Below the pieces are notes generated by a model, which saw only the letters and a list, made by a program, of their open reading frames with translations, made no database searches and was not told the DNA's origin. Positions 48,694-57,895 of a stretch of 64,000 nt of DNA are shown in pieces. The position numbers and the translations under genes were made by a program. Positions within the stretch are counted from its first letter, which is position 1. The number at the start of each line of letters is the position of its first letter. This DNA comes from Methylobacterium jeotgali (GTDB lineage: Bacteria; Pseudomonadota; Alphaproteobacteria; Rhizobiales; Beijerinckiaceae): the NCBI RefSeq assembly GCF_022179345.1, contig NZ_BPQR01000080.1:1-64000 (forward strand), read 5' to 3'.

Positions 48694-50603
48694 GCTGCTC
48701 TCGCCCCCCGGTATCGGCGCCACGCCTCGAAGGTCACGAGGGGCCAGAGGCCGACCGCGTGGTTATGGGTACCGGCAAGGTGCGCGTCGAGCATCGCTCG
48801 CACGCGGGCCCTGTCGAGGAGCCCGCCGCCGGTGTCGGACGAGCCGAGGAGATCGCCGGCGTAACTCCGCAGCGGCCCGCGCAGCCAAGCGGCGAGCGGC
48901 GGCGCGAAGCCCTGCTTGCGCCGCTCGAACAGGTCGCGTGGCACGTGGCGGGCGAGCACGTCCCGCAGGGGACGCTTCGGCGCGCCGTTCACGAGCATCG
49001 TCTCGGGCAGGCGCCAGGCGAACTCGACCACGCTGCGATCGAGGAGGGGCACGCGGGCCTCGAGGCCGACGGCCATGCTCGCCCGGTCGACCTTCGCAAG
49101 CACGTCGTCGGGCAGGTAGGCGAGGCCGTCGAGCCGCCGCATCCGCGAGAGCAGCGGCAGAGCCTGCGGCTCAGGTGGCGCGGCGAGGCCGGGCACGCCC
49201 AGCGCCAGGGCCTGCGCATCCGGATTGAGGGTGAGAAGCCGCCGGTAGAGGTCGAAGCCGGTGCCTGGAAGCTGATGCGCGGCCTTGCGCAGGCGGTCGG
49301 CGGCGTCCGGCCCGCCCCAGGGCGGCGGCAGGGCGCGGGCGAGGTTTCTTGCGACGGGGCTCGGCAGCGCGAGGATCGCAGCCGACGCCGCCTGCCGCAG
49401 CGGGCGCGGCACGGGCTCGATCCGCCGGGCGAAGCGGGTCGCCAAGCTGTAGCGATCGTAGCCGGCAAACAGCTCGTCGCCGCCGTCGCCGGAGAGGGCG
49501 ACGGTGATGCCGGCGGCCCGCGTCGCCGCGCAGAGGAGATGCGTCGGCAGGCCGGAGGGGTCGGCGAGCGGCTCGTCGAAGATCTTCGGCAGGCGTTCGA
49601 CCAGGGCCAGGGCCTGCGCCTCGCCCACCGGCACCGTGGTGTGCTCCGTGCCGAGATGGCGCGCGACGAGCGCCGCGTGCGGGCTCTCGTCGAAGCGCGG
49701 GTCCTCCGTGAAGCCCGCCGCGAAGGTCTTCGGCCGCCCGCCGCCCGCCGCCATCAGCGCCACGATGGTCGAGGAATCGATGCCGCCGGAGAGGAAGGCG
49801 CCGAGCGGCACGTCGCTCAGCATCTGCCGGCGTACGGCGGCCCCGAGGAGCCGCTCCAGCTCGTCGGCGGCCTCCTCCTGCGTGCCGGCGAAGGGATCGG
49901 CGCGGCCCGCTTCGATCGCGTCGTCGAGGCGCCAGTAGGCGCTCTCGGCCGGCACCTCGCCGGGCCGCCAGGAGAGGAGGTGACCGGGACGGAGCTTGCG
50001 CACGCCGGAAAAGATCGCGCCGGGGGCGGGGACATAGCCGTGGGCGAGCAGGCTCGACAGGGCGGCCGGGTCGACCGTGGCGGAGAAGCCGGGGCAGGCT
50101 TCGAGCGCGGAGAGCTGCGAACCGAAGAGCAGGCGCGGACCCTCGGCCGCGTAGAACAGCGGCTTCACGCCCATGCGGTCGCGGGCGAGCCAGAGCCGGC
50201 CCTCCGCCCTATCCCAGGCCGCTAGCCCGAAGATGCCCTCGACGCGCTCCAGGGCGCCGCCGACCCCGTGGCGGGCGATCAGCTCGACCAGCACCTCCGT
50301 GTCGGAGGTGCTGCGGAAGGCGTGGCCGTCCGCGGCGAGCGCCGGGCGGTGGAAGGCGGCATCGTAGAGCTCGCCATTGTAGGAGAGCGCCCAGCGCCCG
50401 TCGCCCGAGAGCATCGGCTGGGCGCCGGCCTCGCTGAGGTCGAGGATCGACAGGCGCCGGTGCCCGAGGGCGACAGGACCCTCCGTCCAGACGCCGCGCC
50501 CGTCCGGGCCCCGGTGCGCGAGGGCGTCGGCCATGCGGCCGGCGGCCTCGGCCAGCGCCTCCGGCGAGCGCTGCGGGTCGACCAGCCCGGCGATCCCGCA
50601 CAT
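48690..50603 (-). CDS. asnB: Glutamine-hydrolysing asparagine synthase
   Basis: A 637-residue enzyme. Residues about 2-205 are the class II glutaminase domain with catalytic Cys2 (MCGIAGLVDP) and ALSYNGELYD; residues about 230-620 are the synthetase domain with the PP-loop LGAFLSGGIDSSTIVAL and VALSGDGGDELFAGYDRY. It makes asparagine from aspartate, or amidates a sugar acid or peptide in glycan pathways. Position after an ABC flippase-like exporter and before an aldose epimerase suggests a surface glycan pathway, since AsnB-like enzymes often occur there. It starts 1 bp after the exporter stop. Confidence 0.9.
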   Translation of the reverse strand: MCGIAGLVDPQRSPEALAEAAGRMADALAHRGPDGRGVWTEGPVALGHRRLSILDLSEAGAQPMLSGDGRWALSYNGELYDAAFHRPALAADGHAFRSTSDTEVLVELIARHGVGGALERVEGIFGLAAWDRAEGRLWLARDRMGVKPLFYAAEGPRLLFGSQLSALEACPGFSATVDPAALSSLLAHGYVPAPGAIFSGVRKLRPGHLLSWRPGEVPAESAYWRLDDAIEAGRADPFAGTQEEAADELERLLGAAVRRQMLSDVPLGAFLSGGIDSSTIVALMAAGGGRPKTFAAGFTEDPRFDESPHAALVARHLGTEHTTVPVGEAQALALVERLPKIFDEPLADPSGLPTHLLCAATRAAGITVALSGDGGDELFAGYDRYSLATRFARRIEPVPRPLRQAASAAILALPSPVARNLARALPPPWGGPDAADRLRKAAHQLPGTGFDLYRRLLTLNPDAQALALGVPGLAAPPEPQALPLLSRMRRLDGLAYLPDDVLAKVDRASMAVGLEARVPLLDRSVVEFAWRLPETMLVNGAPKRPLRDVLARHVPRDLFERRKQGFAPPLAAWLRGPLRSYAGDLLGSSDTGGGLLDRARVRAMLDAHLAGTHNHAVGLWPLVTFEAWRRYRGARAA

Positions 50604-50604
50604 C

Positions 50605-52362
50605 TCAGGCGCTCTCCGCTCGCGCCAGCCCCGGCAGGATCGCGCCCGGCGGGCCGGAGGCGACGAGGCGGCCGGCCTCCAGCACGTGCACGGTGTCGGC
50701 GCGGGCGAGGCTCGCGAGGCGGTGGGCGACGAGGATCAGGGTGCGGCTGCCGGACAGTTCGGACAGGGCTTCCATCAGCGCGGCCTCGGTCTCGCCGTCG
50801 AGAGCCGAGGTCGCCTCGTCGAACACGATCACGTCGGGCTCGTGGTAGAGGGCGCGGGCGATGCCGATGCGCTGGCGCTGGCCGCCGGAGAGCCGCGCCC
50901 CGCGCTCGCCGACGCCCGCGTCGTAGCCTCCGGGAAGCGCCGCGACGAAGGCATGGGCGCCGGCGAGCCGCGCGGCCCGCTCGACGGCGGCCCGGTCCGG
51001 CGCCTCGACGCCGAGCGCGATGTTCTCGGCGACGCTGCCGTCGACCAGCACGATCTCCTGGGGCACGTAGCCGATGCGGTTCTGCCAGGCGGGGAGCGCG
51101 GCGGGATCGAGGGGACGGCCGTCGACGAGCATGCGTCCGCGCGTCGGGGTGAGCACGCCGAGGACGAGGCTCGCCAGCGTCGACTTGCCCGAGCCCGTGC
51201 GCCCGACGAGCCCGACCGTCGAGCGGGCGGGGATGGTGAGGTCGATCCCAACGAGGGCCGCCCGGCCGGGCTCGTAGTCGAAGCCCACCCCCTCCAGGCG
51301 GATGTCCCGCGCGAAGGGCAGGCGCTCCGGCGTGCGGGGCGCCGGTGGGGCCTCGCCGGAAAGCTCGTCCACCACGAGGCGCACCGCCGGCAGGTAGAAG
51401 CGCAGGAGCGAGACCGAGGTGAAGATGTTCTGGAAGGCCGGCAGCATCCGGTAGCCCGCAAAGGCGAAGAGGCCGAGAAGCGGCAGGATGCCCGCGGTGT
51501 CGAGCCCCTGCGAGAGGGCGAAGAGGACCACGACCACGACGCCGCCGAAGGCCAGCGCCTCGATGACGAAGCGCGGCATCTGCCCGGTGAGCAGGCTCGC
51601 GGCGGTGGCGCTCGCATAGGCCTCGGCAGGCGGGTCGAAGCGGGTGGCAAAGGTCTCGGCGCGCCCGTAGAGCTTCAGCTCGGTCAGCGTTGCGAGCGTC
51701 TCCTGCACGATCCGGTGGCGGCGCTCGTTGTCCGCGACCGCTCTGCTCCCAAGCCGGCCGAGGCGGGCGCGCATCCCGAGATAGAGCGCCACGTAGAGCC
51801 CGCCGAAGCCGGCCCCCAGGATCAGCGCGAGGCGCGGCGCGTAGGCGACCAGGAAGGCGGTCACCGCCAGCGCGGAGACGGCGCGGCTCGCGATGACGGT
51901 CGCCGGCGTCAGCACACCGACGACGAGGCGGTCGGTCTCGCTGAGCACGTTCTTGGCGAGCTCGGCGCTGTTGGCGCGGGCGAGGAACAGCCGGTCGCGG
52001 GCGATGTAGCGGCCGAGCAGCCGCCGCGAGAGCCCGTAGCCGACCCGGTGAGTGAACAGCAGCTGCCGGTAGGTAAGCCAGGCGTTGGCGACGCTCGTCG
52101 TCAGGATCGCGGCGAGCGCCCCCCCGCCCGCGGCGAGCAGGAAGACGCGGTCGTCGGCGAGCCCCAGCCATTGCCGGGCGGCGGCGAGGTAGGGCACGCG
52201 CTCGGCCGCGCGTGGGTCGCCGACGAGGGTCAGGAACGGCACCACCGAGGCGACGCCGACCACCTCCAGCAGCGCGGCGAGCGCCAGCCCGACGACGATC
52301 AGCCAGAGCTGGCGCCGCTCGTCGGCGCGCAGCGCCTGCACGAGGTCTCTCAGGGCCTGCAT
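50605..52362 (-). CDS. ABC transporter, permease-ATPase fusion (MsbA/PglK-like)
   Basis: A 585-residue half-transporter. Residues about 15-320 hold six membrane helices (LWLIVVGLALAALLEVVGVASVVPFL, AGGGALAAILTTSVANAWL) and residues 345-570 the ATPase with Walker A VGLVGRTGSGKSTLASLVLG, Q loop YVPQEIVLVDG, signature ARLSGGQRQRIGIARAL, Walker B VIVFDEATSALDGETE and the H loop VAHRL. The SVVPFL start is typical of PglK-like lipid-linked oligosaccharide flippases. It probably exports a lipid or glycan across the inner membrane as a homodimer. It is first in the unit with asnB and the epimerase. Confidence 0.88.
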   Translation of the reverse strand: MQALRDLVQALRADERRQLWLIVVGLALAALLEVVGVASVVPFLTLVGDPRAAERVPYLAAARQWLGLADDRVFLLAAGGGALAAILTTSVANAWLTYRQLLFTHRVGYGLSRRLLGRYIARDRLFLARANSAELAKNVLSETDRLVVGVLTPATVIASRAVSALAVTAFLVAYAPRLALILGAGFGGLYVALYLGMRARLGRLGSRAVADNERRHRIVQETLATLTELKLYGRAETFATRFDPPAEAYASATAASLLTGQMPRFVIEALAFGGVVVVVLFALSQGLDTAGILPLLGLFAFAGYRMLPAFQNIFTSVSLLRFYLPAVRLVVDELSGEAPPAPRTPERLPFARDIRLEGVGFDYEPGRAALVGIDLTIPARSTVGLVGRTGSGKSTLASLVLGVLTPTRGRMLVDGRPLDPAALPAWQNRIGYVPQEIVLVDGSVAENIALGVEAPDRAAVERAARLAGAHAFVAALPGGYDAGVGERGARLSGGQRQRIGIARALYHEPDVIVFDEATSALDGETEAALMEALSELSGSRTLILVAHRLASLARADTVHVLEAGRLVASGPPGAILPGLARAESA

Positions 52363-52435
52363 AGGAGGGGGCTAAGCGTGGTCATCGGGCAGGGAGCCGC
52401 ATAGGCCGCCGCCGGGCGTGTGTCCATGAAGCGGA

Positions 52436-53251
52436 TCAGCCGGCGTCCGCCCAGCCTGTCCCGGTCCAGAGGCGCACGGTGACGGTGGCGAGGCCGTCCT
52501 CGATGCGGATGCGGTTGTAGGCGTTGGGCTCGTTGCCGCGCAGCCGCGTCGAGGTGGCCGAGCCCGCCTGCACGGCCAGCAGCCGGCCGCGGCCCCCCTG
52601 CATGCGGGCGGCGTCGACCGCGACCCGCTCCGTCCCTTCGCCGTCGGCTTCCGCGAAGCGTGCGTAGTGGCGGTGAAGGTGGCCGGCGAGCGTCAGGCCG
52701 ACCCCGTGGCGGCGGAAGGCGGCGAGCGCCTTGTCGGCGCGGCCGACGAGGCGGGCCTCCTCGTCCCAGGGCGGCGGCATGAAGGGATGGTGGCCGACGA
52801 CGATCTTGAAGAGATTCTTGGGCATCGCCGCGAGCCGCGCCTCGGCCATGGCGATCTGGCGGCGACGGATCTTGCCCTGCGACCAGTCCTGCTCCGGCGC
52901 CCAGGTCCGCACCGTGTTGAGGCAGACGACGCCGATCTCCGCGTCCTGGAAGGTCGGCTCGGTGTCCGGCGCGACGAAGCGGCGGTAGCGGGAGAAGGGC
53001 CGCAGGAAGCGCTGGAACAGGTGGAAGGGCGAGATGTCGTGGTTGCCCGGCACCGCGATCCAGGGCTTCGGCAGGCGCGCCAGGAAGGCCTGCGCCTCCG
53101 CGTACTCGCTGCGGCGGGCGGCCATGGTGAAGTCACCGGAGATGATCAAGAGATCCGGCCGGTCCGCGTCGAGCTCCCGCACCAGCCCCTCGACCACAGC
53201 CGGGTCGGTGCGGCCGAAATGCAGGTCGGAGATCTGGGAGATGCGACGCAT
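52436..53251 (-). CDS. Metallophosphoesterase (calcineurin-like)
   Basis: A 271-residue soluble phosphoesterase with the full metal motif set: D-L-H in RRISQISDLHFGRTD, GDF in LLIISGDFTM, GNHD in AVPGNHDISP, H-H in VGHHPFMPPP and GHLHRH in LTLAGHLHRHY. It is of the Icc/CpdA type that hydrolyses cyclic nucleotides or other phosphodiesters; the substrate is not certain. The C-terminal part (YNRIRIEDGLATVTVRLWTG) adds a beta domain. It stands apart from the ABC unit by 73 bp and reads leftward. Confidence 0.88.
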   Translation of the reverse strand: MRRISQISDLHFGRTDPAVVEGLVRELDADRPDLLIISGDFTMAARRSEYAEAQAFLARLPKPWIAVPGNHDISPFHLFQRFLRPFSRYRRFVAPDTEPTFQDAEIGVVCLNTVRTWAPEQDWSQGKIRRRQIAMAEARLAAMPKNLFKIVVGHHPFMPPPWDEEARLVGRADKALAAFRRHGVGLTLAGHLHRHYARFAEADGEGTERVAVDAARMQGGRGRLLAVQAGSATSTRLRGNEPNAYNRIRIEDGLATVTVRLWTGTGWADAG

Positions 53252-53319
53252 GCCGGTCCTCGCGCCGGCACGGTGCCGGCGGGAGCATAACGGCGTCGTG
53301 GCGTCCGGGATGCCTCGGA

Positions 53320-53811
53320 TCAGCGGCGGGCGGGGCCGAACCGCCGGGTGAACCAGTCCCGCAGGAGGGCGCGCTCGTAGTATAGGGGGCCGCTCGAGAA
53401 GCGGGCGTTGGCGGTGAGCATGAAGTTGATGTCGGTCAGCGTCTCCTCGCCGGCCGCGAGGCGCTGCCGGCCCCGGCGCAGGACGTAGGAGAGGCGGATG
53501 CGCGGCGGCGAGACGTCGCTCACCACGCGCACCCCGTCGGGCCCGGAGAAGCCCGGCCGCTCGAAGCCCGCGAGGTCGATGTCGGTGACGGTCACATCGA
53601 GCGCGTCGCCCGGCGGGAGGGTGCGCGCGCCGAACTCCTCGAAGGCGCGGGTCATCTCGGCCAGCGTCACCCGCAGCGTCATGCCGGAGGTAGTGCGGTT
53701 CTGTGCGTCGGTGAAGCGTTCGGGCTCCACGTAGCGCACCCGCACCTCGGCGAGCGCCGGGCCGGCCGCGAGAAGCGCCAGCGCGGCTCCGGCGAGGGCG
53801 CCGCGCCTCAC
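53320..53811 (-). CDS. DUF3016 periplasmic protein
   Basis: A 163-residue protein with a signal peptide (RRGALAGAALALLAAGPALA) and the DUF3016 pattern VRVRYVEPERFTDAQNRT, PGDALDVTVTDIDLAGFERP, RIRLSYVLRRGRQ and FSSGPLYYERALLRDWFTRRF. Its function is unknown. It starts with GTG at 53811, overlapping the stop of the 71-residue gene (GTGA), so it is coupled. No ATG lies at the signal-peptide start. Confidence 0.8.
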   Translation of the reverse strand: MRRGALAGAALALLAAGPALAEVRVRYVEPERFTDAQNRTTSGMTLRVTLAEMTRAFEEFGARTLPPGDALDVTVTDIDLAGFERPGFSGPDGVRVVSDVSPPRIRLSYVLRRGRQRLAAGEETLTDINFMLTANARFSSGPLYYERALLRDWFTRRFGPARR

Positions 53812-54023
53812 TGCTTGGCGCGGTTGATGACGTCGAGGAGCGCGCGGGCCACCGGCTCGGTGACGGTGCGCCGGTACTTGCGGTGGACGAGCTGGCCGTT
53901 GTGGTAGACGTCGTGCTCCACGTAGAGCCGCTCGCCGTCCCAGCGCACGATGTTGTCGGATTCGGTCGTCTCCTGCACGCCGAGATCGTCGCGCAGGATC
54001 ATGTTGGAGGCGGGGTTCAGCAT
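53808..54023 (-). CDS. Hypothetical protein, 71 aa
   Basis: The family is not recognised. The protein reads MLNPASNMILRDDLGVQETTESDNIVRWDGERLYVEHDVY then a basic YRRTVTEPVARALLDVINRAKQ. It is small and soluble, with a beta-hairpin and a C-terminal helix. The ATG at 54023 has GAGAGTAG upstream. It overlaps the DUF3016 gene by four bases, so the pair is coupled. I see no motif that shows what it does. Confidence 0.7.
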   Translation of the reverse strand: MLNPASNMILRDDLGVQETTESDNIVRWDGERLYVEHDVYHNGQLVHRKYRRTVTEPVARALLDVINRAKQ

Positions 54024-54143
54024 CGTCTACTCTCGGATGGTCCGGAAGCGCTCGCGCCTGAGGCCACCATAGGCAAGGCCGGCGCCGGGCGCCAGACGCT
54101 TCCCGATGCGGGGCCGGAACGATCGCCCCGCCGGTGTCGCCCG

Positions 54144-54728
54144 TCAGCGGACGACGACCTGATCCTTGATGCGCTCGTAGACGGCCCGGCTCAGCACCCG
54201 CTTCGAGAGAAGCTGCTCGATGCCCGTATAGGGCCGGTGCTGGACGATCGCCTTGCCGATGGCGCCGCCGCCGCGCAGGCGGTTGAGATCGGCGACCGAG
54301 GCGGTGTTGAGATCGACGAGGCCGCCCTGCGCGAGCGCATCCTCCGGCGCCTCGGGAGCGGGCGCCGTCTGCGCCACGCTCGGCGCGGGCGCGGGCGCGG
54401 GCACGGGGGTGGGCTTGGGCGCCGCGATCGGCGCAGGGGCCGGAGCGGCTGCCGGCGGCGGCTCGACGGGGGTGGGGGATGCCTCGACCACAGGCGGCGG
54501 GCTCGGCGGCGGGGCGGCGGGCCTCGGCGTGGGCGGTGCCTCGGCGGCCCTCACGGGCTCGGCCTGCCGGGCCGGGACCTTGGCCGGTACGGGCGGCGCG
54601 GCGACGGTCGGCGGCGTTGCCGGCGCCTGCCCGGTCCGAGGCGACCACAGGAACTGGACGAGGGCCGCGAGCACCCCCGCGACCACGAGGAGCGCGGCGA
54701 CGCGCAGCACGGCCGAAGCGTTGAGCAT
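54144..54728 (-). CDS. Membrane-anchored helix-hairpin-helix protein (ComEA-like)
   Basis: A 194-residue protein. An N-terminal membrane helix (VLRVAALLVVAGVLAALVQFL, about 6-27) is followed by a long proline/alanine-rich linker (about 35-125) and a C-terminal helix-hairpin-helix domain (VDLNTASVADLNRLRGGGAIGKAIVQHRPYTGIEQLLSK). This resembles ComEA, a periplasmic DNA-binding competence protein, but the linker is unusually long. DNA binding outside the inner membrane is likely; competence is not shown. The ATG at 54728 starts the hydrophobic part and is preferred to 54764. Confidence 0.8.
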   Translation of the reverse strand: MLNASAVLRVAALLVVAGVLAALVQFLWSPRTGQAPATPPTVAAPPVPAKVPARQAEPVRAAEAPPTPRPAAPPPSPPPVVEASPTPVEPPPAAAPAPAPIAAPKPTPVPAPAPAPSVAQTAPAPEAPEDALAQGGLVDLNTASVADLNRLRGGGAIGKAIVQHRPYTGIEQLLSKRVLSRAVYERIKDQVVVR

Positions 54729-54924
54729 GGATCCCTTCCGGGCCGAGGGCCGAATTCTCTGCAATGGTTAAGAGATTTGCACTTCGTCGGAAATGCGGCT
54801 GGGCCGCGATCCGCCGGTGTCGTCAACAGGCCGCGACGGATTCGGGCCCGGTCTTTGCCCTGCCCGGCGGCGCGCCTATGTCAGGGCCGGTCCGTCCGCG
54901 TGCGGACGTCGTCCGGGAGTTGCC

Positions 54925-55788
54925 ATGCACCGCCTCGCCAGAGCCGCCCAACGGGTCCTGCCGTGCCTCCTCGCGCTCGGGGCCTCGCCGGCCTGGGCGG
55001 CGCCGGCGGTCGAGGGCGCGGTGCGGCTCGCCAGCCACCGGGCGGTCTACGACCTGTCGCTCGGCTCGAGCGGCGGCACCCGTGCCATCGACAACGCCAG
55101 CGGGCGCATCGTCATCGACTTCCGGGGCGATCCCTGCCGCGGCTACACGATGCAGACCCGGCAGGTGACGGTGCTGGAGAGCGGCGAGAACGGCGCCCGC
55201 ACCTCGGACCTGCGCAACACCACCTTCGAGAGCGGCGACGGGCGCGAGCTGCGCTTCAAGACGACGACCCTGATGAACGGCGCGCCGAGCGCCTCCGTCG
55301 ACGGCACCGCCGCGGTCTCGAACGAGGGCATCAGGGTCTCGCTCAAGGAGCCGAAGCGCGACCAGTTCAAGGCGCCCGGCGACGTGGTGCTGCCGAGCGA
55401 CCACATGCGCCGCCTCGTCCAGGCGGCCCGCGCCGGGCAGACGACCCTCTCGCTCAAGGTGTTCGACGGCTCCGACGACGGCCGCAAGGTCTACGACACG
55501 CTCGCCGTGATCGGCCGGCAGGTCACGGCGCCGGCCACGGGCGAGCGCGACAAGCCCCTGAAGGAGGGCGCCCTCGCCGGGATGCCGCACTGGCCGGTGC
55601 GGCTGAGCTACTTCACGCAGGGCGAGGGCGAGCGCACGCCGATCTACACCCTCGTCTTCGACCTTTACGAGAACGGCGTCAGCGGCGCGCTCACCCTCGA
55701 CTACGGCGACTTCGCCATCAAGGGCGACATGACCCGCCTCGACATGGAACCGGACGGGGTCAAGCCCGAGGCGGCCTGCACGCCCTGA
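54925..55788 (+). CDS. eipB: EipB family periplasmic cell-envelope integrity protein (DUF1849)
   Basis: A 287-residue protein with a signal peptide (RLARAAQRVLPCLLALGASPAWA) and the DUF1849 beta-spiral domain: LASHRAVYDLSLGSSGGTRAIDNASGRIVIDFRGDPCRGYTMQTRQV, PSDHMRRLVQAARAG and FDLYENGVSGALTLDYGDFAIKGDMTRLD. In Brucella EipB is a conserved periplasmic protein needed for envelope integrity. Two conserved cysteines (CRGY and near the C-terminal ACTP) match the reported disulfide. The ATG at 54925 has GGGAGTTGCC before it. It is convergent with dinB with 6 bp between stops. Confidence 0.88.
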   Translation: MHRLARAAQRVLPCLLALGASPAWAAPAVEGAVRLASHRAVYDLSLGSSGGTRAIDNASGRIVIDFRGDPCRGYTMQTRQVTVLESGENGARTSDLRNTTFESGDGRELRFKTTTLMNGAPSASVDGTAAVSNEGIRVSLKEPKRDQFKAPGDVVLPSDHMRRLVQAARAGQTTLSLKVFDGSDDGRKVYDTLAVIGRQVTAPATGERDKPLKEGALAGMPHWPVRLSYFTQGEGERTPIYTLVFDLYENGVSGALTLDYGDFAIKGDMTRLDMEPDGVKPEAACTP

Positions 55789-55794
55789 GGCCCG

Positions 55795-57090
55795 TCAGCG
55801 GCGCGGCTCGCTCCGCCCCGGACCGGGGTTCGGCGCTCCGCCGGTAAAGGCGAGCCCCCGCTGGATGGCGCCGGGGCCGAACCGGGCCCGGACCCGGTCG
55901 AGGGCGGCTTCCCGGCGCGCGGCCTCGACGGTGCCCGCGTCGACGAGGTCGCCCCGGTCGGCATGGACCGCGTCGCAGAGCTCCCCGGCGCCGATGCCGA
56001 CGAGCCGGTAGGGAGTGCCGTCGCAGGCCTCGCGCAGCATCGCCTCGCCTTCCGCGAAGAGGCGGGCGGCGAGCTGCGTCGGCGCCAGGCCGCCCCGCGT
56101 CCGGGTGCGCAGGCGAAAGGCCCGGTCCTTCAGCTTCAGGGTCACGCTGGCACCGGCGAGGCCGGAGCGCTTCAGGCGCTCCGAGACGCGTTCGCACTGG
56201 CGCCAGAGGATCGGGCGCAGGGAATCGAAGCCGGCGACGTCCTCCGGCAGGGTCGTCTCGGCGGACACGCCCTTCGCCTCGCGCTCGCTGCGCACGGCCC
56301 GGGCGTCCTCGCCCCGCGACAGGGCGAGAAGCCGGCCGGCGTCGCGCCCGAGCATGCCGTGCAGGCGGGCCGGGTCGGCCCGGGCGAGGTCGCCGACCCG
56401 GCGGATGCCGAGCGTCGCGAGCCGCTCCGCCGCCGCCTGGCCGATGCCGGGCAGGATCGTCACCGGCCGCTCCCCGAGGAAGGCTTGAGCGCGGGCCCGG
56501 TCGAGGATGGTGAAGCCCCGCGGCTTGTCGAGGTCGGAGGCGATCTTGGCGAGGAACTTCGTGTCCGAGAGCCCGACCGAGACGCTGATGCCGACCTCCC
56601 GCTCGACCCGCGCGGCGAAGCGCGCGAGGACCACGGCCGGCGAGGCGCCGTGCACCCGCTCGGTGCCGGAGAGGTCGAGGAAGGCTTCGTCGATGGAGAC
56701 AGGCTCGACCAGCGGCGTCAGCTCCAGCATCATCGCCCGCACCTGTCGGCCGACGCGGGCATACTTCTCCATGTCCGGGCGCAGGACGACCGCCTCAGGG
56801 CAGGCCTCGAGCGCCTTGAACATCGGCATCGCCGAGCGCACGCCCTGGATGCGGGCGATGTAGCAGGCGGTGGCGACGACGCCCCGGCGTCCGCCGCCGA
56901 CGATCACCGGCTGGTCCCGCAGCGACGGATCGTCGCGTTTCTCCACCGCCGCGTAGAAGGCGTCGCAGTCGACATGGGCGATGGCGAGGCCTTCCCCCTC
57001 GTCGAGGGCGACGAGCCGGGGCGAGCCGCAGGCCGCGCAGCGCCGGGAGCGCGCCTGCTCGGCGAGACAGTCCCGGCAGAGGCTCGTCAC
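55795..57090 (-). CDS. dinB: DNA polymerase IV with N-terminal zinc-ribbon-like extension
   Basis: A 431-residue Y-family lesion-bypass polymerase. Palm and fingers: IAHVDCDAFYAAVEKRDDPSL with the first catalytic Asp, YIARIQGVRSAMPMFKALEACPEAV and VEPVSIDEAFLDLSG with the D-E pair; thumb and little finger follow (LPGIGQAAAERLATLGI, SVTLKLKDRAFRLRTRTRGG). Ahead of the polymerase is C-R-D-C ... C-A-A-C, a four-cysteine zinc-ribbon-like motif not found in E. coli Pol IV. The GTG at 57090 overlaps the DUF3572 stop, so the two are coupled. Induction as part of the SOS response is known in the family, but no LexA site was identified here. Confidence 0.9.
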   Translation of the reverse strand: MTSLCRDCLAEQARSRRCAACGSPRLVALDEGEGLAIAHVDCDAFYAAVEKRDDPSLRDQPVIVGGGRRGVVATACYIARIQGVRSAMPMFKALEACPEAVVLRPDMEKYARVGRQVRAMMLELTPLVEPVSIDEAFLDLSGTERVHGASPAVVLARFAARVEREVGISVSVGLSDTKFLAKIASDLDKPRGFTILDRARAQAFLGERPVTILPGIGQAAAERLATLGIRRVGDLARADPARLHGMLGRDAGRLLALSRGEDARAVRSEREAKGVSAETTLPEDVAGFDSLRPILWRQCERVSERLKRSGLAGASVTLKLKDRAFRLRTRTRGGLAPTQLAARLFAEGEAMLREACDGTPYRLVGIGAGELCDAVHADRGDLVDAGTVEAARREAALDRVRARFGPGAIQRGLAFTGGAPNPGPGRSEPRR

Positions 57091-57389
57091 GCGAAGCTGT
57101 CCGGGTCCGGCGGGGCGTGGCGCCGCCACTCGGCGGCGATCGCCTCCGGCTTGACGCCGATCGTGCGGGCGCAGGCGACGAGTCCCGCCTCGTCGCCCAT
57201 CACGAAGTCCAGCACCGCGGCCGAAAAGCCCGGCTCTCCGGCCGCCCGGCGCAGGTCCGAGGGACCGAGCCCGGTGGCCTGCAGGAAGGCCAGCAGGCGA
57301 TCCTCCTCGCCCGCAAGCCAGCCCAGGATTTCCGGAACCAGCGTGGTTGCCGAGTCATCGCCTTGAATCGATTTGTTTTTCGTCAACAT
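57087..57389 (-). CDS. DUF3572 family protein
   Basis: A 100-residue soluble helical protein: LVPEILGWLAGEEDRLLAFLQATGLGPSDLRRAAGEPGFSAAVLDFVMGDEAGLVACARTIGVKPEAIAAEWR is the DUF3572 signature, found across Alphaproteobacteria just before dinB or near divK. Its function is unknown. Its TGA overlaps the GTG of dinB, so translation of the two is coupled. It is divergent from divK with a 77-bp gap. Confidence 0.85.
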   Translation of the reverse strand: MLTKNKSIQGDDSATTLVPEILGWLAGEEDRLLAFLQATGLGPSDLRRAAGEPGFSAAVLDFVMGDEAGLVACARTIGVKPEAIAAEWRRHAPPDPDSFA

Positions 57390-57466
57390 CTATTGGCTTA
57401 TCTGCCCTTCTCGCGAGCTGCGGCTCGGGAGAGAATGAGCGTCGCGCGCGCCGGGGACAATGCGTC

Positions 57467-57841
57467 ATGCCGAAGACGGTGCTGATCGTCGAGGACAACG
57501 AGCTCAACATGAAGCTCTTCAACGATCTCCTGGAGGCGCATGGCTACGCGACCCTCAAGACCGCCAACGGCGTCGAGGCGATCGAGCTCGCCCGGGCCCA
57601 CAAGCCCGATCTCATCCTGATGGACATCCAGCTTCCCGAAGTCTCCGGCCTCGACGTGACCCGATGGATCAAGGAAGACGAGAATCTGCGTCACATTCCT
57701 GTGATCGCCATCACGGCCTTTGCCATGAAGGGCGACGAGGAGCGGATCCGCGAGGGCGGGTGCGAGGCCTATCTTTCCAAGCCCATCTCGGTTGCGAAGT
57801 TTTTGGCAACGGTTCGCACCTATCTTGGCGACGACAAATGA
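57467..57841 (+). CDS. divK: Cell-cycle response regulator DivK
   Basis: A 124-residue single-domain receiver, PKTVLIVEDNELNMKLFNDLLEAHGY, with acidic pocket E9-D10, phosphoacceptor D53 (LILMDIQLPEVSGLDVTRWIKED), T in VIAITAFAM and lysine in LSKPISVAKF. It relays from PleC/DivJ to the CckA-ChpT-CtrA pathway and controls asymmetric division and polar development. The ATG at 57467 is used; earlier in-frame starts cross the intergenic region. The pleD gene follows after 54 bp, the conserved order. The kinase at 39653 may be its partner. Confidence 0.93.
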   Translation: MPKTVLIVEDNELNMKLFNDLLEAHGYATLKTANGVEAIELARAHKPDLILMDIQLPEVSGLDVTRWIKEDENLRHIPVIAITAFAMKGDEERIREGGCEAYLSKPISVAKFLATVRTYLGDDK

Positions 57842-57895
57842 CCGCGCGCTCGTGTCAGTATTGATTCGAGCCGCCGCGGATCTCCGCGAGGACCG

